A stretch of 64,000 nt of DNA from Veillonella dispar (GTDB taxonomy: Bacteria > Bacillota > Negativicutes > Veillonellales > Veillonellaceae), in contig NZ_LR134375.1 of NCBI RefSeq assembly GCF_900637515.1, forward strand, positions 1,013,952 to 1,077,951. Direction: 5' to 3'. The notes beneath the pieces are model-generated. The model was not told the DNA's origin. It did not search any database and worked only from the letters and a program-made list of their open reading frames with translations. Below are positions 39,235-48,307 of this stretch, one piece after another (position 1 is the first letter of the stretch; each line of letters opens with the position of its first letter). The position numbers were made by a program, and so were the translations under genes.

Positions 39235-39615
39235 ATGATTTTTCTTTTTTTAACATTAATGGCTGTTATTACAGTAGTAGTTCTAGCTAAATCAAAAGAA
39301 ATATATTTTGTATCTGCTTCTTTTAAAAGAAGTAAATCTTTTTTATTTATACAAATCTTCCAAGTTTTAGTAATTTATTTAGGTTTAATTTTTGCTGATT
39401 ATAGTAATAAAATATTTGTTATAGTTCTATTCTTAGTATCTATATCCGAAATGCTTAAATTGGTTTATTTGAAGAAAATTGTAAATAAAGAGATTAATAA
39501 AGAAACCAATATGCCTTATAAATTAACTGATGTTATTAGTAGATTAAATATCTATAGTCGAATTATCTTTATTATTGTACTCAATACTTTTGCTAATTTT
39601 CTTTTATTTAAGTAG
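39235..39615 (+). CDS. Hypothetical membrane protein
   Basis: A 126-residue protein with four hydrophobic segments: residues 1-17, about 36-55, 61-75 and 103-125. Between the third and fourth is a basic stretch (LKLVYLKKIVNKEINKE). GAGGAG precedes the ATG. I recognise no family. It begins a three-gene AT-rich stretch placed between the polC terminator and the shared terminator at 40373, which looks like an accessory insertion into conserved surroundings. No toxin or enzyme motif is visible. Confidence 0.55.
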   Translation: MIFLFLTLMAVITVVVLAKSKEIYFVSASFKRSKSFLFIQIFQVLVIYLGLIFADYSNKIFVIVLFLVSISEMLKLVYLKKIVNKEINKETNMPYKLTDVISRLNIYSRIIFIIVLNTFANFLLFK

Positions 39616-39643
39616 ATTTTTCTGATAAAGGGAGTGTTAGGAA

Positions 39644-39853
39644 ATGATAAATAAGCATAAAAATCAATCTGTGGAAATAGAATTTTGGGACATTGAGCCT
39701 GAGGATGTGCCTGAGTTAGAAGAATCCGATATTCCAGGTGTATATTTTAACGAATTCCGAGAATATGTTGATGAAGAAGGAAATATATTATCTCCATCAG
39801 ATCTAGATGCAATACGGTATAAAGACGATTACGAAGATGATTATTATAGATAA
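39644..39853 (+). CDS. Small acidic hypothetical protein
   Basis: A 69-residue, strongly acidic protein (VEIEFWDIEPEDVPELEESD, ending YKDDYEDDYYR). It has AGGAAA just before the ATG and follows the upstream gene by 28 bases, so it is probably cotranscribed. No family is recognised. Acidic small proteins beside membrane proteins are often immunity proteins or inhibitors that mimic nucleic acid, but nothing here proves either. Confidence 0.5.
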   Translation: MINKHKNQSVEIEFWDIEPEDVPELEESDIPGVYFNEFREYVDEEGNILSPSDLDAIRYKDDYEDDYYR

Positions 39854-39907
39854 AAATAATTAAAGTTTGATATTTATTGTGTTTATATTATTGCAAGTTG
39901 GTGAATT

Positions 39908-40366
39908 ATGAGAGTTCCGATATATGAAGCTGTAGCACATTATAAAAGGAATGAGACGTTACCTTATACAGAGTATTTTGGCTTAGGCTTTTTTTCCAAG
40001 TTATCTTTAGCTGAAAAGGCTTTAGTTGATTCTAAAATATTATCTGGATTTTCTGAGTTAAATGATGATTCCTTTTCTATAACAACTCACTATTTAAATG
40101 ATTGTGCTCATATAGGTGAGGATATTAACTATGAAATAGTAAATAACAAAATTTATGGTGTTTGGTATGATTACGATATAGATGATTATTATACATGTTT
40201 AGGATACATAGGTTTATTTAGTACTTTAAAATATGCAGAGAAAGCAATAGAGTGGTATAAAACCTGGGATATATTTAAAGTACATGGCATAGAGTGTTTA
40301 GGAATAAATACTATCACTCTTAATTTGAGGGGATGGACTGAAGGTTTTATAACAATATATGATTAA
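39908..40366 (+). CDS. Hypothetical protein
   Basis: A 152-residue soluble protein rich in aromatic residues and Asp (YGVWYDYDIDDYYTCLGYIG). It begins MRVPIYEAVAHYKRN and contains GLGFFSKLSLAEKALVDSK and YAEKAIEWYKT. I recognise no family; the repeated SLAEKA / KYAEKA elements suggest an internal duplication of a small helix-strand unit. The ribosome site is weak (TTGGTG). It is last in the three-gene orphan group and ends before a bidirectional terminator. Confidence 0.55.
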   Translation: MRVPIYEAVAHYKRNETLPYTEYFGLGFFSKLSLAEKALVDSKILSGFSELNDDSFSITTHYLNDCAHIGEDINYEIVNNKIYGVWYDYDIDDYYTCLGYIGLFSTLKYAEKAIEWYKTWDIFKVHGIECLGINTITLNLRGWTEGFITIYD

Positions 40367-40372
40367 ATTAAG

Positions 40373-40409
40373 AAAAAAGAGGTGTCATCATTTGATGACA
40401 CCTCTTTTA
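40373..40409. terminator. Shared terminator between orphan genes and poxB
   Basis: Stem AAAAGAGGTGTCATCA / TGATGACACCTCTTTT with A and T runs on both sides, so it can serve both convergent units. Confidence 0.85.
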
Positions 40410-40458
40410 AAAGTTTTGCAGTTTATTTAGTTTGGCAGATTTTGTAAATTTGGCAGAT

Positions 40459-42201
40459 TTAGTACAAAGATTTATATTTCATCCAGTTTGTTTTGGCCAT
40501 TTCTTTAAGTTCTGTACCACGGCCATCAAGGATTGCATTAATCAAGTATTTACTGAAGCCTTTAGCTTGTTGGTAAGCAATTTTTGGAGGCATAGCAAGT
40601 TCTTGTTTATCTACGCGAACATTGACGATAACAGGACCATTATGGTTAAGAGCCTCCATAATTTTTTCGTCTACTTCACTAGAATTTTGAATACTTACAC
40701 CTTTAATACCAGCCGCTTCTGCAAGTTTACCGAAGTCGGGATTTACAAAGTCTGTAGCATAGTCTAAGTAACCAGAAGCTTTCATTTCCATAGCGATGAA
40801 GCTAAGTTCCTCGTTGTTGAATACAAAGATTTTGACTGGCAAGTTAAGTTGTTTTAATGTTAACATTTCGCCCATCATCATAGTGAAGCCACCATCACCG
40901 GAGAGGGAGATGACTTGACGGTTTGGACATGCATTTTGAGCTCCAATGGCATGCATCATAGCATTGGCCATAGAACCATGGTTATAGGAACCTAAGATAC
41001 GGCGTTTACCATTTGTTTTTAAGTGACGGGCAGTCCAAATAACTGGAGTACCTACATCAAAAGTAAAGATGGCATCTTCACTTGCTAGCTTATTCAAACG
41101 ATTAACGAAATATTGTGGATGAATTGCTACACCATCTGGTTCAGCCGCAGCATAGCTATCCAAATTCTCTCTGAATTTTGTATATTCCTTACGTATTGTA
41201 TCAATAAATTCAGTATTTTCACGTTGACCTACGAGAGGTAACAACTCTTTTAACGTATCTTTTACTGTACCAATAATCCCTTGTGTAAGAGGTACACGGC
41301 GACCTAACGCACTAGGATCTCTATCTACTTGAATTACTTTTGCAGTTTCCGGATAGAATGGACGGTACGGGAAGTCTGTACCAAGCATAATGAGTGTATC
41401 GCAATGCTCAATAGCACGATAACCAGATGTATAGCCTAATAGGCCTGTCATACCTACATCATATGGGTTATCCCATTCAACCCATTCTTTACCTCTGAAG
41501 GCATGTACTACAGGAGCTTGTAAGCGTTTTGCTAATTCAACGACCTCATCATGTGCACCTTCACAACCTGCACCACAGAAGAGGGTAATGCGTTCACCTT
41601 TTTCTAAATGAGCAGCCATTTCTTCGATATCTTCACGTTGTGGAACGATATGAGGTAAGCGAGGGTGATGCCATACTGGTAATTCATCAATTTCCGTTTC
41701 CATTACTGCTACATCGCCAGGAAGGACGATAACAGCAACATCTTGATTACCAACTGCTGCATTCATAGCACGGAAAAGAATTTCCGGCATTTGTTTTGGA
41801 TTGGAAACGAGTTCACAGAAACAAGAGCATTCTTTGAATAAGTTTTCTGGATGTGTTTCTTGGAAGTAATTTAAGCCTACTTCGGATTGTGGAATATGGG
41901 AAGCAATAGCCAATACTGGAACACGATTGCGATGGCAATCGAATAGACCATTAATCAAGTGTAAGTTACCAGGGCCAGAGCTACCAGCACATACAGTTAA
42001 TTTATGAGTTAAGGCTGCTTCTGCACCTGCAGCAAAGGCTGCAGTTTCTTCATGTCTAACATGTTCAAAAGCAATCTTACCATTGCGACGTAAACTGTCG
42101 TTTACAGAGTTTAAACTATCACCAGTGATACCATAAATGCGTTCGATACCTGCATTGGCTAAGACTTCTATAAGTACATCAGAAATTCGTTTTTTTGCCA
42201 T
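40459..42201 (-). CDS. poxB: Pyruvate oxidase / pyruvate:quinone oxidoreductase (PoxB-like)
   Basis: A 580-residue thiamine-diphosphate and FAD enzyme that turns pyruvate into acetate and CO2. It matches E. coli PoxB closely from memory: GITGDSLNSVNDSLRR, RHEETAAFAAGAEAAL with the catalytic Glu, AGSSGPGNLHLINGLFDCHR and the TPP motif GDGGFTMMMGE ending in NN. The C-terminal end (AKTNWMKYKSLY) is also PoxB-like; in E. coli that region binds membrane. The electron acceptor (quinone or O2, the latter giving peroxide) cannot be decided by eye. AAGGTGAT precedes the ATG. It is a single-gene unit divergent from the riboflavin operon, which would supply its FAD. Confidence 0.88.
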   Translation of the reverse strand: MAKKRISDVLIEVLANAGIERIYGITGDSLNSVNDSLRRNGKIAFEHVRHEETAAFAAGAEAALTHKLTVCAGSSGPGNLHLINGLFDCHRNRVPVLAIASHIPQSEVGLNYFQETHPENLFKECSCFCELVSNPKQMPEILFRAMNAAVGNQDVAVIVLPGDVAVMETEIDELPVWHHPRLPHIVPQREDIEEMAAHLEKGERITLFCGAGCEGAHDEVVELAKRLQAPVVHAFRGKEWVEWDNPYDVGMTGLLGYTSGYRAIEHCDTLIMLGTDFPYRPFYPETAKVIQVDRDPSALGRRVPLTQGIIGTVKDTLKELLPLVGQRENTEFIDTIRKEYTKFRENLDSYAAAEPDGVAIHPQYFVNRLNKLASEDAIFTFDVGTPVIWTARHLKTNGKRRILGSYNHGSMANAMMHAIGAQNACPNRQVISLSGDGGFTMMMGEMLTLKQLNLPVKIFVFNNEELSFIAMEMKASGYLDYATDFVNPDFGKLAEAAGIKGVSIQNSSEVDEKIMEALNHNGPVIVNVRVDKQELAMPPKIAYQQAKGFSKYLINAILDGRGTELKEMAKTNWMKYKSLY

Positions 42202-42503
42202 ATTATCACCTTTATTTAATAAATAATATCAATTAAGTATTGTTATAAAACCATATATTATTATATTAGACCTCTTTGTAGTGTAATTATGTGATAAATG
42301 TTACTATTTTATGTATACATAGTTTATACATGTTTATATTGTTATTATAATATATTTTCAATCTAATAAAAATAGAAATAGAACTATAATAATAGTTATT
42401 TTATTTCAGGTTATATATTTAATATCTTTTCTCAATAAAAAACTCTTATTGTTGCATAACGTTAATAAAAGTGTTACTATTAATTCATAAACAAAATAGA
42501 TGA
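42202..42503. other. AT-rich divergent promoter region between poxB and the FMN riboswitch
   Basis: About 300 bases without a supported gene. The DNA is very AT-rich, with many TATA-like stretches. It must contain the poxB promoter (reverse) and the rib promoter (forward); TTGCAT at 42453-42458 and TACTAT at 42475-42480 (spacer 16) are a possible forward pair. Nothing else is seen. Confidence 0.5.
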
Positions 42504-42611
42504 GTCTTTGGGGATAGGTGAAATTCCTTACCGGCGGTATAGTCCGCGAACCTTTTAGGTATGAATCGGTGTAATTCCGATACCGACAGTACAGTCTGGA
42601 TGAGAAAAGAC
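42504..42611 (+). promoter_or_regulatory. FMN riboswitch (RFN element)
   Basis: The leader has the conserved RFN blocks: GGGATAGGTGAAATTCC, ACCGGCGGTATAGTCCGCGA, GGTGTAATTCCGATACCGAC and AGTACAGTCTGGATGAGA. The outer stem is GTCTTT at 42504-42509 with AAAGAC at 42606-42611. It precedes ribD, so it should reduce riboflavin gene expression when FMN is plentiful, probably through the terminator that follows. Confidence 0.96.
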
Positions 42612-42644
42612 GAAGCACATTTGACGTGCGTATTTATGATTACC

Positions 42645-42674
42645 CAAGGACTATGTATATAGTCCTTTTTTTTA
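42645..42674 (+). terminator. Regulated terminator of the rib leader
   Basis: Stem AAGGACTAT / ATAGTCCTT followed by a run of nine T, located between the FMN aptamer and ribD. It is the likely expression platform of the riboswitch. Confidence 0.85.
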
Positions 42675-42684
42675 TTGAGGTGAT

Positions 42685-43899
42685 ATGGTGGATGACGTAG
42701 CATATATGAAACGCGCCATTGCACTGGCAAAATTAGCCACAGGTCACACCTCGCCAAATCCTTTGGTGGGTGCCGTAGTGGTTAAAGACAATACAATAAT
42801 CGGTGAAGGTTATCATCATAAGGCTGGTACAGCTCATGCTGAGGTTCATGCCTTAAACCAAGCTGGTGATAATGCTAAAGGTGCTACTTTATATGTAACC
42901 TTAGAGCCATGCTCTCATTATGGTAAAACTCCACCTTGTGCGCTGCGTATTATTGAGGCTGGCATAGCTAAGGTCGTTGTAGGTAGTACAGATCCTAATC
43001 CACTAGTATCGGGAAAGGGTATGGATTTACTTCGTGAAGCAGGCATAGAGGTTGTTTGCCCTGTATGTAGTGAGGAATGTGCTGAACTAAATGAGCATTT
43101 CTTTACATATATACAGACAGGTAAACCTTTTGTAACTATTAAAAGTGCTATGTCCCTTGATGGTAAGATTGCCACTTTTACCGGCCAATCCCAATGGATT
43201 ACGAATGATTCCTCCCGCCGAGATGGACATATACTGCGTGCTACTCATGATGCCATGCTCGTTGGCATTGGTACAATTTTGGCCGATAATCCTCAATTAA
43301 ACTGTCGTTTAACTGACACTGAATTATCAGAGGCTTTATTAGATACAAGCATACTTGATGAAACGATTCATGTTCATCAGCCTGATGTAATCATCTTAGA
43401 TAGTCTAGGTAGAACACCTACCACAAGTCATGTATTTGAAGTAGATAATCGCAAGGTACATATATTTGTATCGAAAGGCTGTCCTAAAGAACGGATACAG
43501 GCGCTAGAACAAGTAGGGGCTCTTGTTACTGTTGTTGAATCAGTTGCTACTCGTAAAAGTAAAAGTACAGATATCGTAATAGATATTAAAAAACTATCTA
43601 TTGATGATATTCTTACGAAGTTGGGTGATTTTGGTTATACTTCAGTATTAGTTGAAGGTGGCTCTGCCATTATAAGTTCATTTGTAGAAACATTGAACTT
43701 TGATAAGGTTGTTACCTATATTGGTAATACAATAATCGGTGGAACAGAGGCTACACCTGCTGTAGGTGGTCGTGGCTTTGAAAGTTTAGAATCTTCTCCG
43801 CAGTTAACTTTTACAAAAACTAACATATTAGATAATAACATTCGCATCGAAGCGTATCGTCAAGGAAGGAGGGGCGCTTATGTTCACGGGAATCGTTGA
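42685..43899 (+). CDS. ribD: Riboflavin biosynthesis protein RibD (deaminase/reductase)
   Basis: A 404-residue bifunctional enzyme for two early steps of riboflavin synthesis. The N-terminal deaminase domain has the zinc site HAEVHAL and PCSHYGKTPPC. The C-terminal reductase domain starts FVTIKSAMSLDGKIAT and contains VEGGSAIISSF. About 35 residues near 210-245 form a less conserved insertion. The start may be ATG 42685 or GTG 42688, both behind GAGG. The stop overlaps ribE by 20 bases. Confidence 0.95.
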   Translation: MVDDVAYMKRAIALAKLATGHTSPNPLVGAVVVKDNTIIGEGYHHKAGTAHAEVHALNQAGDNAKGATLYVTLEPCSHYGKTPPCALRIIEAGIAKVVVGSTDPNPLVSGKGMDLLREAGIEVVCPVCSEECAELNEHFFTYIQTGKPFVTIKSAMSLDGKIATFTGQSQWITNDSSRRDGHILRATHDAMLVGIGTILADNPQLNCRLTDTELSEALLDTSILDETIHVHQPDVIILDSLGRTPTTSHVFEVDNRKVHIFVSKGCPKERIQALEQVGALVTVVESVATRKSKSTDIVIDIKKLSIDDILTKLGDFGYTSVLVEGGSAIISSFVETLNFDKVVTYIGNTIIGGTEATPAVGGRGFESLESSPQLTFTKTNILDNNIRIEAYRQGRRGAYVHGNR

Positions 43900-44536
43900 A
43901 GAAATCGGCCGTGTAGAGAGCATTAAAAAGGGCCCTAAATCCTTAGCCATAACAATTCGGGGGAATAAAATATTTAGTGATTTAAAAATAGGTGACTCCG
44001 TAGCTGTTAATGGTGTATGTTTAACGGCTACAACGATTGGTAATGGCGTATTTACAGCTGATGTTATGCCTGAGTCAATCAAGATGACTACGTTCACAAA
44101 TTTGAAAGTTCATCAACCAGTCAACTTAGAGCGTGCTATGCTCGCTAACGGTAGATTTGGTGGTCATATTGTGGCAGGTCACGTAGATGGGACGGGCCGC
44201 ATCATTAATCGGGAACAAACGGATAATGCCATTATCTTTACCGTAGAGGCCCCGAAATCCGTAATGGATTACGTTATTTATAAGGGCTCTATTACCATCG
44301 ATGGTATTAGCCTCACAATTATGCGACGAACGGACAGCAGTTTTTCCGTATCTATCATTCCTCATACCTTGGGCGAAACTATTTTAGGTTCTGCTCATAT
44401 CGGTACAGAGGTTAATTTAGAAACGGATATCGCTGGTCGATATATTCGTCATTTTATGAATCTCGGTAGTGAACCTACCGAAGAAAAACCTAAGAAATCT
44501 ATGCAATCCCTCTTAGTAGAGAATGGATTTATATAA
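43880..44536 (+). CDS. ribE: Riboflavin synthase alpha chain
   Basis: A 218-residue enzyme joining two lumazine molecules to give riboflavin. The N-terminus [15 protein letters not shown] is the family hallmark, and the two lumazine-binding repeats are visible ([13 protein letters not shown] and [12 protein letters not shown], with [13 protein letters not shown] between). AAGGAGGGG precedes ATG 43880, inside the end of ribD. The C-terminus overlaps the leader of ribBA. Second gene of the rib operon. Confidence 0.96.
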   Translation: MFTGIVEEIGRVESIKKGPKSLAITIRGNKIFSDLKIGDSVAVNGVCLTATTIGNGVFTADVMPESIKMTTFTNLKVHQPVNLERAMLANGRFGGHIVAGHVDGTGRIINREQTDNAIIFTVEAPKSVMDYVIYKGSITIDGISLTIMRRTDSSFSVSIIPHTLGETILGSAHIGTEVNLETDIAGRYIRHFMNLGSEPTEEKPKKSMQSLLVENGFI

Positions 44537-44552
44537 AGTAAGGAGCGTTCCT

Positions 44553-45755
44553 ATGAGCGAACAATTACATTCTATTGAAGAGGTCTTACAAGACCTTAAA
44601 GCTGGCAAACCTGTTATTATCGTTGATGATGAAAGCCGTGAAAACGAAGGCGATCTTATCATTGCTGCAGAGTTTGCTACACAAGAAAATATTAACTTTA
44701 TGGTTAAATACGCGCGAGGTATCGTATGTACACCTATGCGTCGTGAAGCCTTAGAAAAGCTTGGCATTCCTGCAATGGTTGCCAAAAATACAGATAACCA
44801 TGAAACTGCTTTCACCGTAACTGTTGACCATGTAGATACTACAACAGGCGTATCTCCAGCAGAACGTGCGTATACAATTCAAAAATTATTAGATCCTAAT
44901 GCTAAACCAGAAGACTTCCGTCGTCCTGGTCACGTATTCCCTCTAGTATATAAAGAGGGTGGCGTTTTAGTACGCCAAGGCCATACAGAAGCATCTATCG
45001 ACCTTTGTCGTTTAGCAGGCTTACAAGAGGCAGCTGTTATTTGTGAAATCACAAAAGACGATGGTGATATGGCTCGTTTGCCAGATCTATTACAATTTGC
45101 AAAAGAACATAATCTTAAAATTGCATCTGTAGCAGAACTTATTGAGTATCGTAAACAACATGAAGATATGGTAGAACTCGGTGCTTGTTCTAAACTACCT
45201 ACTAAATTTGGTGACTTTAATATCTTTGTATTTAAAAATGATTTAGATCATAAAGAACATTTAGCTATTGTTAAAGGTGATGTACAAAACTGTGACGATG
45301 TTCTTGTACGTATTCACTCTGAATGTTTAACAGGTGATGTATTCGGTTCTAAACGTTGTGACTGTGGTGAGCAATTAGATAACGCGTTACGTGCCATCGA
45401 AAAAGAAGGTAAAGGCGTTGTAGTATATATGCGTCAAGAAGGCCGTGGTATCGGTTTAACAAATAAAATTAAAGCCTATGCTTTACAAGAGCAAGGTTTA
45501 GATACTGTAGAGGCTAATGAACAATTAGGCTTCCCTGCAGATATGCGCGAATATTCTTTGGCTGCTCAAATTATCCGTTTCTTAGGTATTAAGAGTATTC
45601 GATTGTTGACAAATAATCCAGAAAAACGTCATGGCTTAGAACATTGGGGTATTGATGTCACTAGCCGGGTACCGCTCATTATTGCAGCCAATAAATTTAA
45701 TGCAGGGTACTTAAGGACAAAAGAAGAAAAAATGGGTCATATGTTAGAAGACTAA
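44553..45755 (+). CDS. ribBA: Bifunctional DHBP synthase / GTP cyclohydrolase II (RibBA)
   Basis: A 400-residue fusion feeding both branches of riboflavin synthesis. The RibB half carries [15 protein letters not shown] and RPGHVFPL; the RibA half has the zinc motif [18 protein letters not shown] and [11 protein letters not shown]. Both active sites look complete. The ATG at 44553 follows AAGGAGC; the longer frame at 44523 overlaps ribE and is not family sequence. Third gene of the rib operon, 72 bases before ribH. Confidence 0.96.
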   Translation: MSEQLHSIEEVLQDLKAGKPVIIVDDESRENEGDLIIAAEFATQENINFMVKYARGIVCTPMRREALEKLGIPAMVAKNTDNHETAFTVTVDHVDTTTGVSPAERAYTIQKLLDPNAKPEDFRRPGHVFPLVYKEGGVLVRQGHTEASIDLCRLAGLQEAAVICEITKDDGDMARLPDLLQFAKEHNLKIASVAELIEYRKQHEDMVELGACSKLPTKFGDFNIFVFKNDLDHKEHLAIVKGDVQNCDDVLVRIHSECLTGDVFGSKRCDCGEQLDNALRAIEKEGKGVVVYMRQEGRGIGLTNKIKAYALQEQGLDTVEANEQLGFPADMREYSLAAQIIRFLGIKSIRLLTNNPEKRHGLEHWGIDVTSRVPLIIAANKFNAGYLRTKEEKMGHMLED

Positions 45756-45827
45756 TCATTTAGTTTTATTTAATAAATTGCTCGTCACATAAGAATTTCC
45801 TTTATAGGAATATAGGAGGTCAACATA

Positions 45828-46289
45828 ATGAAGGTTCAAGAAGGTAATTTACTAGGTAGCGGTAAAAAATTTGCTATTATCGGTTCTCGTTTTAACGAGT
45901 TCATTACGTCCAAATTAATTGGTGGCGCTGAAGATTGCTTATTGCGTCACGATGTAAAAGAAGAGGATATCACTGTTATCTGGGTACCAGGTGCTTATGA
46001 AATCCCATTGATCGCTAAAAAAGCTGCTTCATCTGGTCGCTTCGATGCGATTATCTGTGTTGGTGCCGTTATCCGTGGTGCTACAACTCATTATGACTAT
46101 GTATGTAATGAAGTAGCTAAAGGTATTGCTCATGTTTCCTTGGAAACAGGTATTCCTGTTATGTTCGGTGTAGTAACTACTGAAAATATTGAACAAGCGA
46201 TTGAACGTGCTGGTACTAAGGCTGGTAATAAGGGTTACGATTGTGCTATGGGCGCTATTGAAATGGTTAACCTTATCGATAAATTCTAA
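45828..46289 (+). CDS. ribH: 6,7-dimethyl-8-ribityllumazine synthase
   Basis: A 153-residue lumazine synthase that supplies the substrate of RibE. It has the conserved [34 protein letters not shown] and PVMFGVVTT blocks, with the catalytic His in the THYDYV stretch. AGGAGG precedes the ATG. It closes the operon before a terminator. Confidence 0.97.
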   Translation: MKVQEGNLLGSGKKFAIIGSRFNEFITSKLIGGAEDCLLRHDVKEEDITVIWVPGAYEIPLIAKKAASSGRFDAIICVGAVIRGATTHYDYVCNEVAKGIAHVSLETGIPVMFGVVTTENIEQAIERAGTKAGNKGYDCAMGAIEMVNLIDKF

Positions 46290-46302
46290 TAATTACATAG
46301 TA

Positions 46303-46336
46303 AACACTCAGTGTCTTATGATGCTGAGTGTTTTTA
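46303..46336 (+). terminator. Terminator after the rib operon
   Basis: Stem AACACTCAG / CTGAGTGTT with a 13-base loop and T-run. Confidence 0.8.
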
Positions 46337-46483
46337 TATTATCGAAAATATGTTCCTTTATCTTGGAAATAGACTAGACGAACATGTATTCTCTATTATT
46401 GAAAAGTAAATCTATGACATGATATACTATATAAGCACTATTAAGCGCATATGATGTATTAATTAGAAATAAGGAATGATAGA

Positions 46484-47362
46484 ATGGATTATATAAAACG
46501 TTTTACGACCCGCGAAGGGGTCCGTATGTCTTTAGCGGTAACAACAGATACTGTTGAAACAGCTCGCGTGCGTCACGATTTGTGGCCTGTAGCAACAGCT
46601 GCTTTAGGTCGCGCTATGACGGGTGCTATTTTGTTGGCAGGGGACTTTAAAAACCATGAAAATGTAAGTCTTCGTATCAAAGGTGATGGTCCGTTAGGAG
46701 TTGTTCACGTAGATGCTTTTGCAGATAATACAGTTCGTGGCTATGTGGATGAGCCTCATGTAGATGTACCTTTAAAACGAGCTGGTAAGCTTGATGTAGG
46801 TGCTGCTGTTGGTCATAATGGTGAAGTACAAGTTACTCGCTTTACACAATTAGCACAAGATTATACCTCTACAAGTCCAATTCAAAGTGGTGAAGTAGCA
46901 GAGGATTTGGCCTACTATTTATATGCTTCTGAACAAGTACCTTCTACTATTAGCTTAGGTGTATTGGTAGACCCAGATTATCATACAGTTGTAGCTGGTG
47001 GCTTTATCGTACAAGCTTTACCAGATGCTACAGATGAAGCATTAGCACAAGTAGAAAAGAATATTAACGAACTTGGTCCAATTACAGAGTATTTAAAAGC
47101 ACATCCAGATGGTAAGGGCCTAATGGAACGCGTTCTTGATGGCTTGACTGTTAATGAAGTATATAATGAACCAATTCAATTCCAATGTCGTTGTGGACGG
47201 GATCGCTTTGGTGCCGTACTTATGACATTAAGAGAAGAAGATAAACAGGCTATTTTGGAAGATGAAGTAACAGAACTTGTATGCCATTACTGTAATGAAA
47301 AGTATCATTTTAGTCGTGAAGAACTACAAGATATGTTCGAACCAAAAGGTCCAATTCAATAA
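46484..47362 (+). CDS. hslO: Redox-regulated chaperone Hsp33
   Basis: A 292-residue chaperone activated by oxidation that protects proteins against aggregation. The zinc-binding redox switch near the C-terminus is present as C-R-C (QCRCGRDRF) and CHYC, giving the C-x-C and C-x-x-C pairs. The core has DLWPVATAALGRAMTG and VSLRIKGDGPLG. It is a single-gene unit with a terminator at 47385. Its presence fits an anaerobe that meets oxygen. Confidence 0.95.
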   Translation: MDYIKRFTTREGVRMSLAVTTDTVETARVRHDLWPVATAALGRAMTGAILLAGDFKNHENVSLRIKGDGPLGVVHVDAFADNTVRGYVDEPHVDVPLKRAGKLDVGAAVGHNGEVQVTRFTQLAQDYTSTSPIQSGEVAEDLAYYLYASEQVPSTISLGVLVDPDYHTVVAGGFIVQALPDATDEALAQVEKNINELGPITEYLKAHPDGKGLMERVLDGLTVNEVYNEPIQFQCRCGRDRFGAVLMTLREEDKQAILEDEVTELVCHYCNEKYHFSREELQDMFEPKGPIQ

Positions 47363-47384
47363 GATTTTTATAATATGTAGAAAA

Positions 47385-47421
47385 ATACAGGCTACTAGGT
47401 TTTTCCTATAGCCTGTTTTTC
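47385..47421 (+). terminator. Terminator after hslO
   Basis: ACAGGCTACTAGG pairs with CCTATAGCCTGT, one base bulged, followed by a T-run. Confidence 0.75.
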
Positions 47422-47470
47422 TATTCTATGAGAAAATAAAAGATAGAGTGATTAATAATAGGAGGTCACA

Positions 47471-48265
47471 ATGAGTGCAATTGGCGTAATTGGTGGTACT
47501 GGTGTTTATGATCCGTCCATCTTTGAAAATATTCATGAAGAATCCTTAATGACACCATATGGTGAAATAGATTATGTACAAGGTACATACCATGGAAAAA
47601 CTGTAATCTTTGTAGCTCGTCACGGCAAAGATCATACAATTCCTCCGCACAAAATTAACTATCGTGCTAATATTTGGGGGCTCAAAAAATTAGGCGTTAC
47701 ATTTATTATCTCTACAACAGCTGTAGGTTCCTTAAATGAAAACTTCAAGCCTGGTCATTTCGTGTTGACTGATCAATTCTTAGATTTCACTAAGAACCGC
47801 ATCACTACATTCTATGAAGGTGGTGACCGTCCAGTAGCACATCTAGATGTAACAAATCCTTATTGCCCTGAATTACGTGATATTCTTCAAAAGGTAGGTG
47901 CTGAACAAGGCCTAACAATTCATAATGGCGGTACCTATGTATGTACAGAAGGCCCTCGTTTTGAAACTCCAGCGGAAATTAAAATGTTCCATATGCTCGG
48001 TGGTGATACAGTAGGTATGACAAATGTACCAGAAGTAAATTTAGCTAATGAAGCTGAAATGGCATATGCTACTATTTCTATGATTACAAACTATGCAGCA
48101 GGTATTTCTGAATCTGCGTTGACACATGGTGAAGTGGTAGAAATGATGGGTGACATGGCAGCTCAACTTAAAGCTCTTATTTTAGGTGCTATTGATGCAA
48201 TCGATGTAGATGCTCGTTATGACGCGCATAATCGCATGCAAGAATATGGTGGCTTTAAACTATAA
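47471..48265 (+). CDS. mtnP: MTA/MTI phosphorylase family protein, probably 6-oxopurine specific
   Basis: A 264-residue member of the MTAP/PNP family that splits methylthio-nucleosides with phosphate. GVIGGTGVYDP, ARHGKDHTIPPHKINYRANIW and EGPRFETPAEI identify the family. In human MTAP two Asp residues in TDYDCW bind the adenine amino side; the aligned segment here is TNYAAG, with Asn207 and Ala209. Asn at this place is the 6-oxopurine (PNP and methylthioinosine phosphorylase) type. Together with the deaminase three genes downstream this suggests methylthioinosine as substrate. AGGAGG precedes the ATG. First gene of a four-gene salvage cluster. Confidence 0.88.
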   Translation: MSAIGVIGGTGVYDPSIFENIHEESLMTPYGEIDYVQGTYHGKTVIFVARHGKDHTIPPHKINYRANIWGLKKLGVTFIISTTAVGSLNENFKPGHFVLTDQFLDFTKNRITTFYEGGDRPVAHLDVTNPYCPELRDILQKVGAEQGLTIHNGGTYVCTEGPRFETPAEIKMFHMLGGDTVGMTNVPEVNLANEAEMAYATISMITNYAAGISESALTHGEVVEMMGDMAAQLKALILGAIDAIDVDARYDAHNRMQEYGGFKL

Positions 48266-48307
48266 TCCATTCATAATGAAATACAATAGTTCATCGAAGG
48301 AGAAGGT

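Noticed and set aside
42406-42757. Reverse-strand frames across the riboflavin leader
   Set aside because: They run through the conserved FMN riboswitch, have no ribosome site and are not protein-like.
47363-47470. SAM or SAH riboswitch before the methionine/purine salvage cluster
   Set aside because: The space holds only the hslO terminator and an ordinary AGGAGG site; no conserved aptamer motif is visible.
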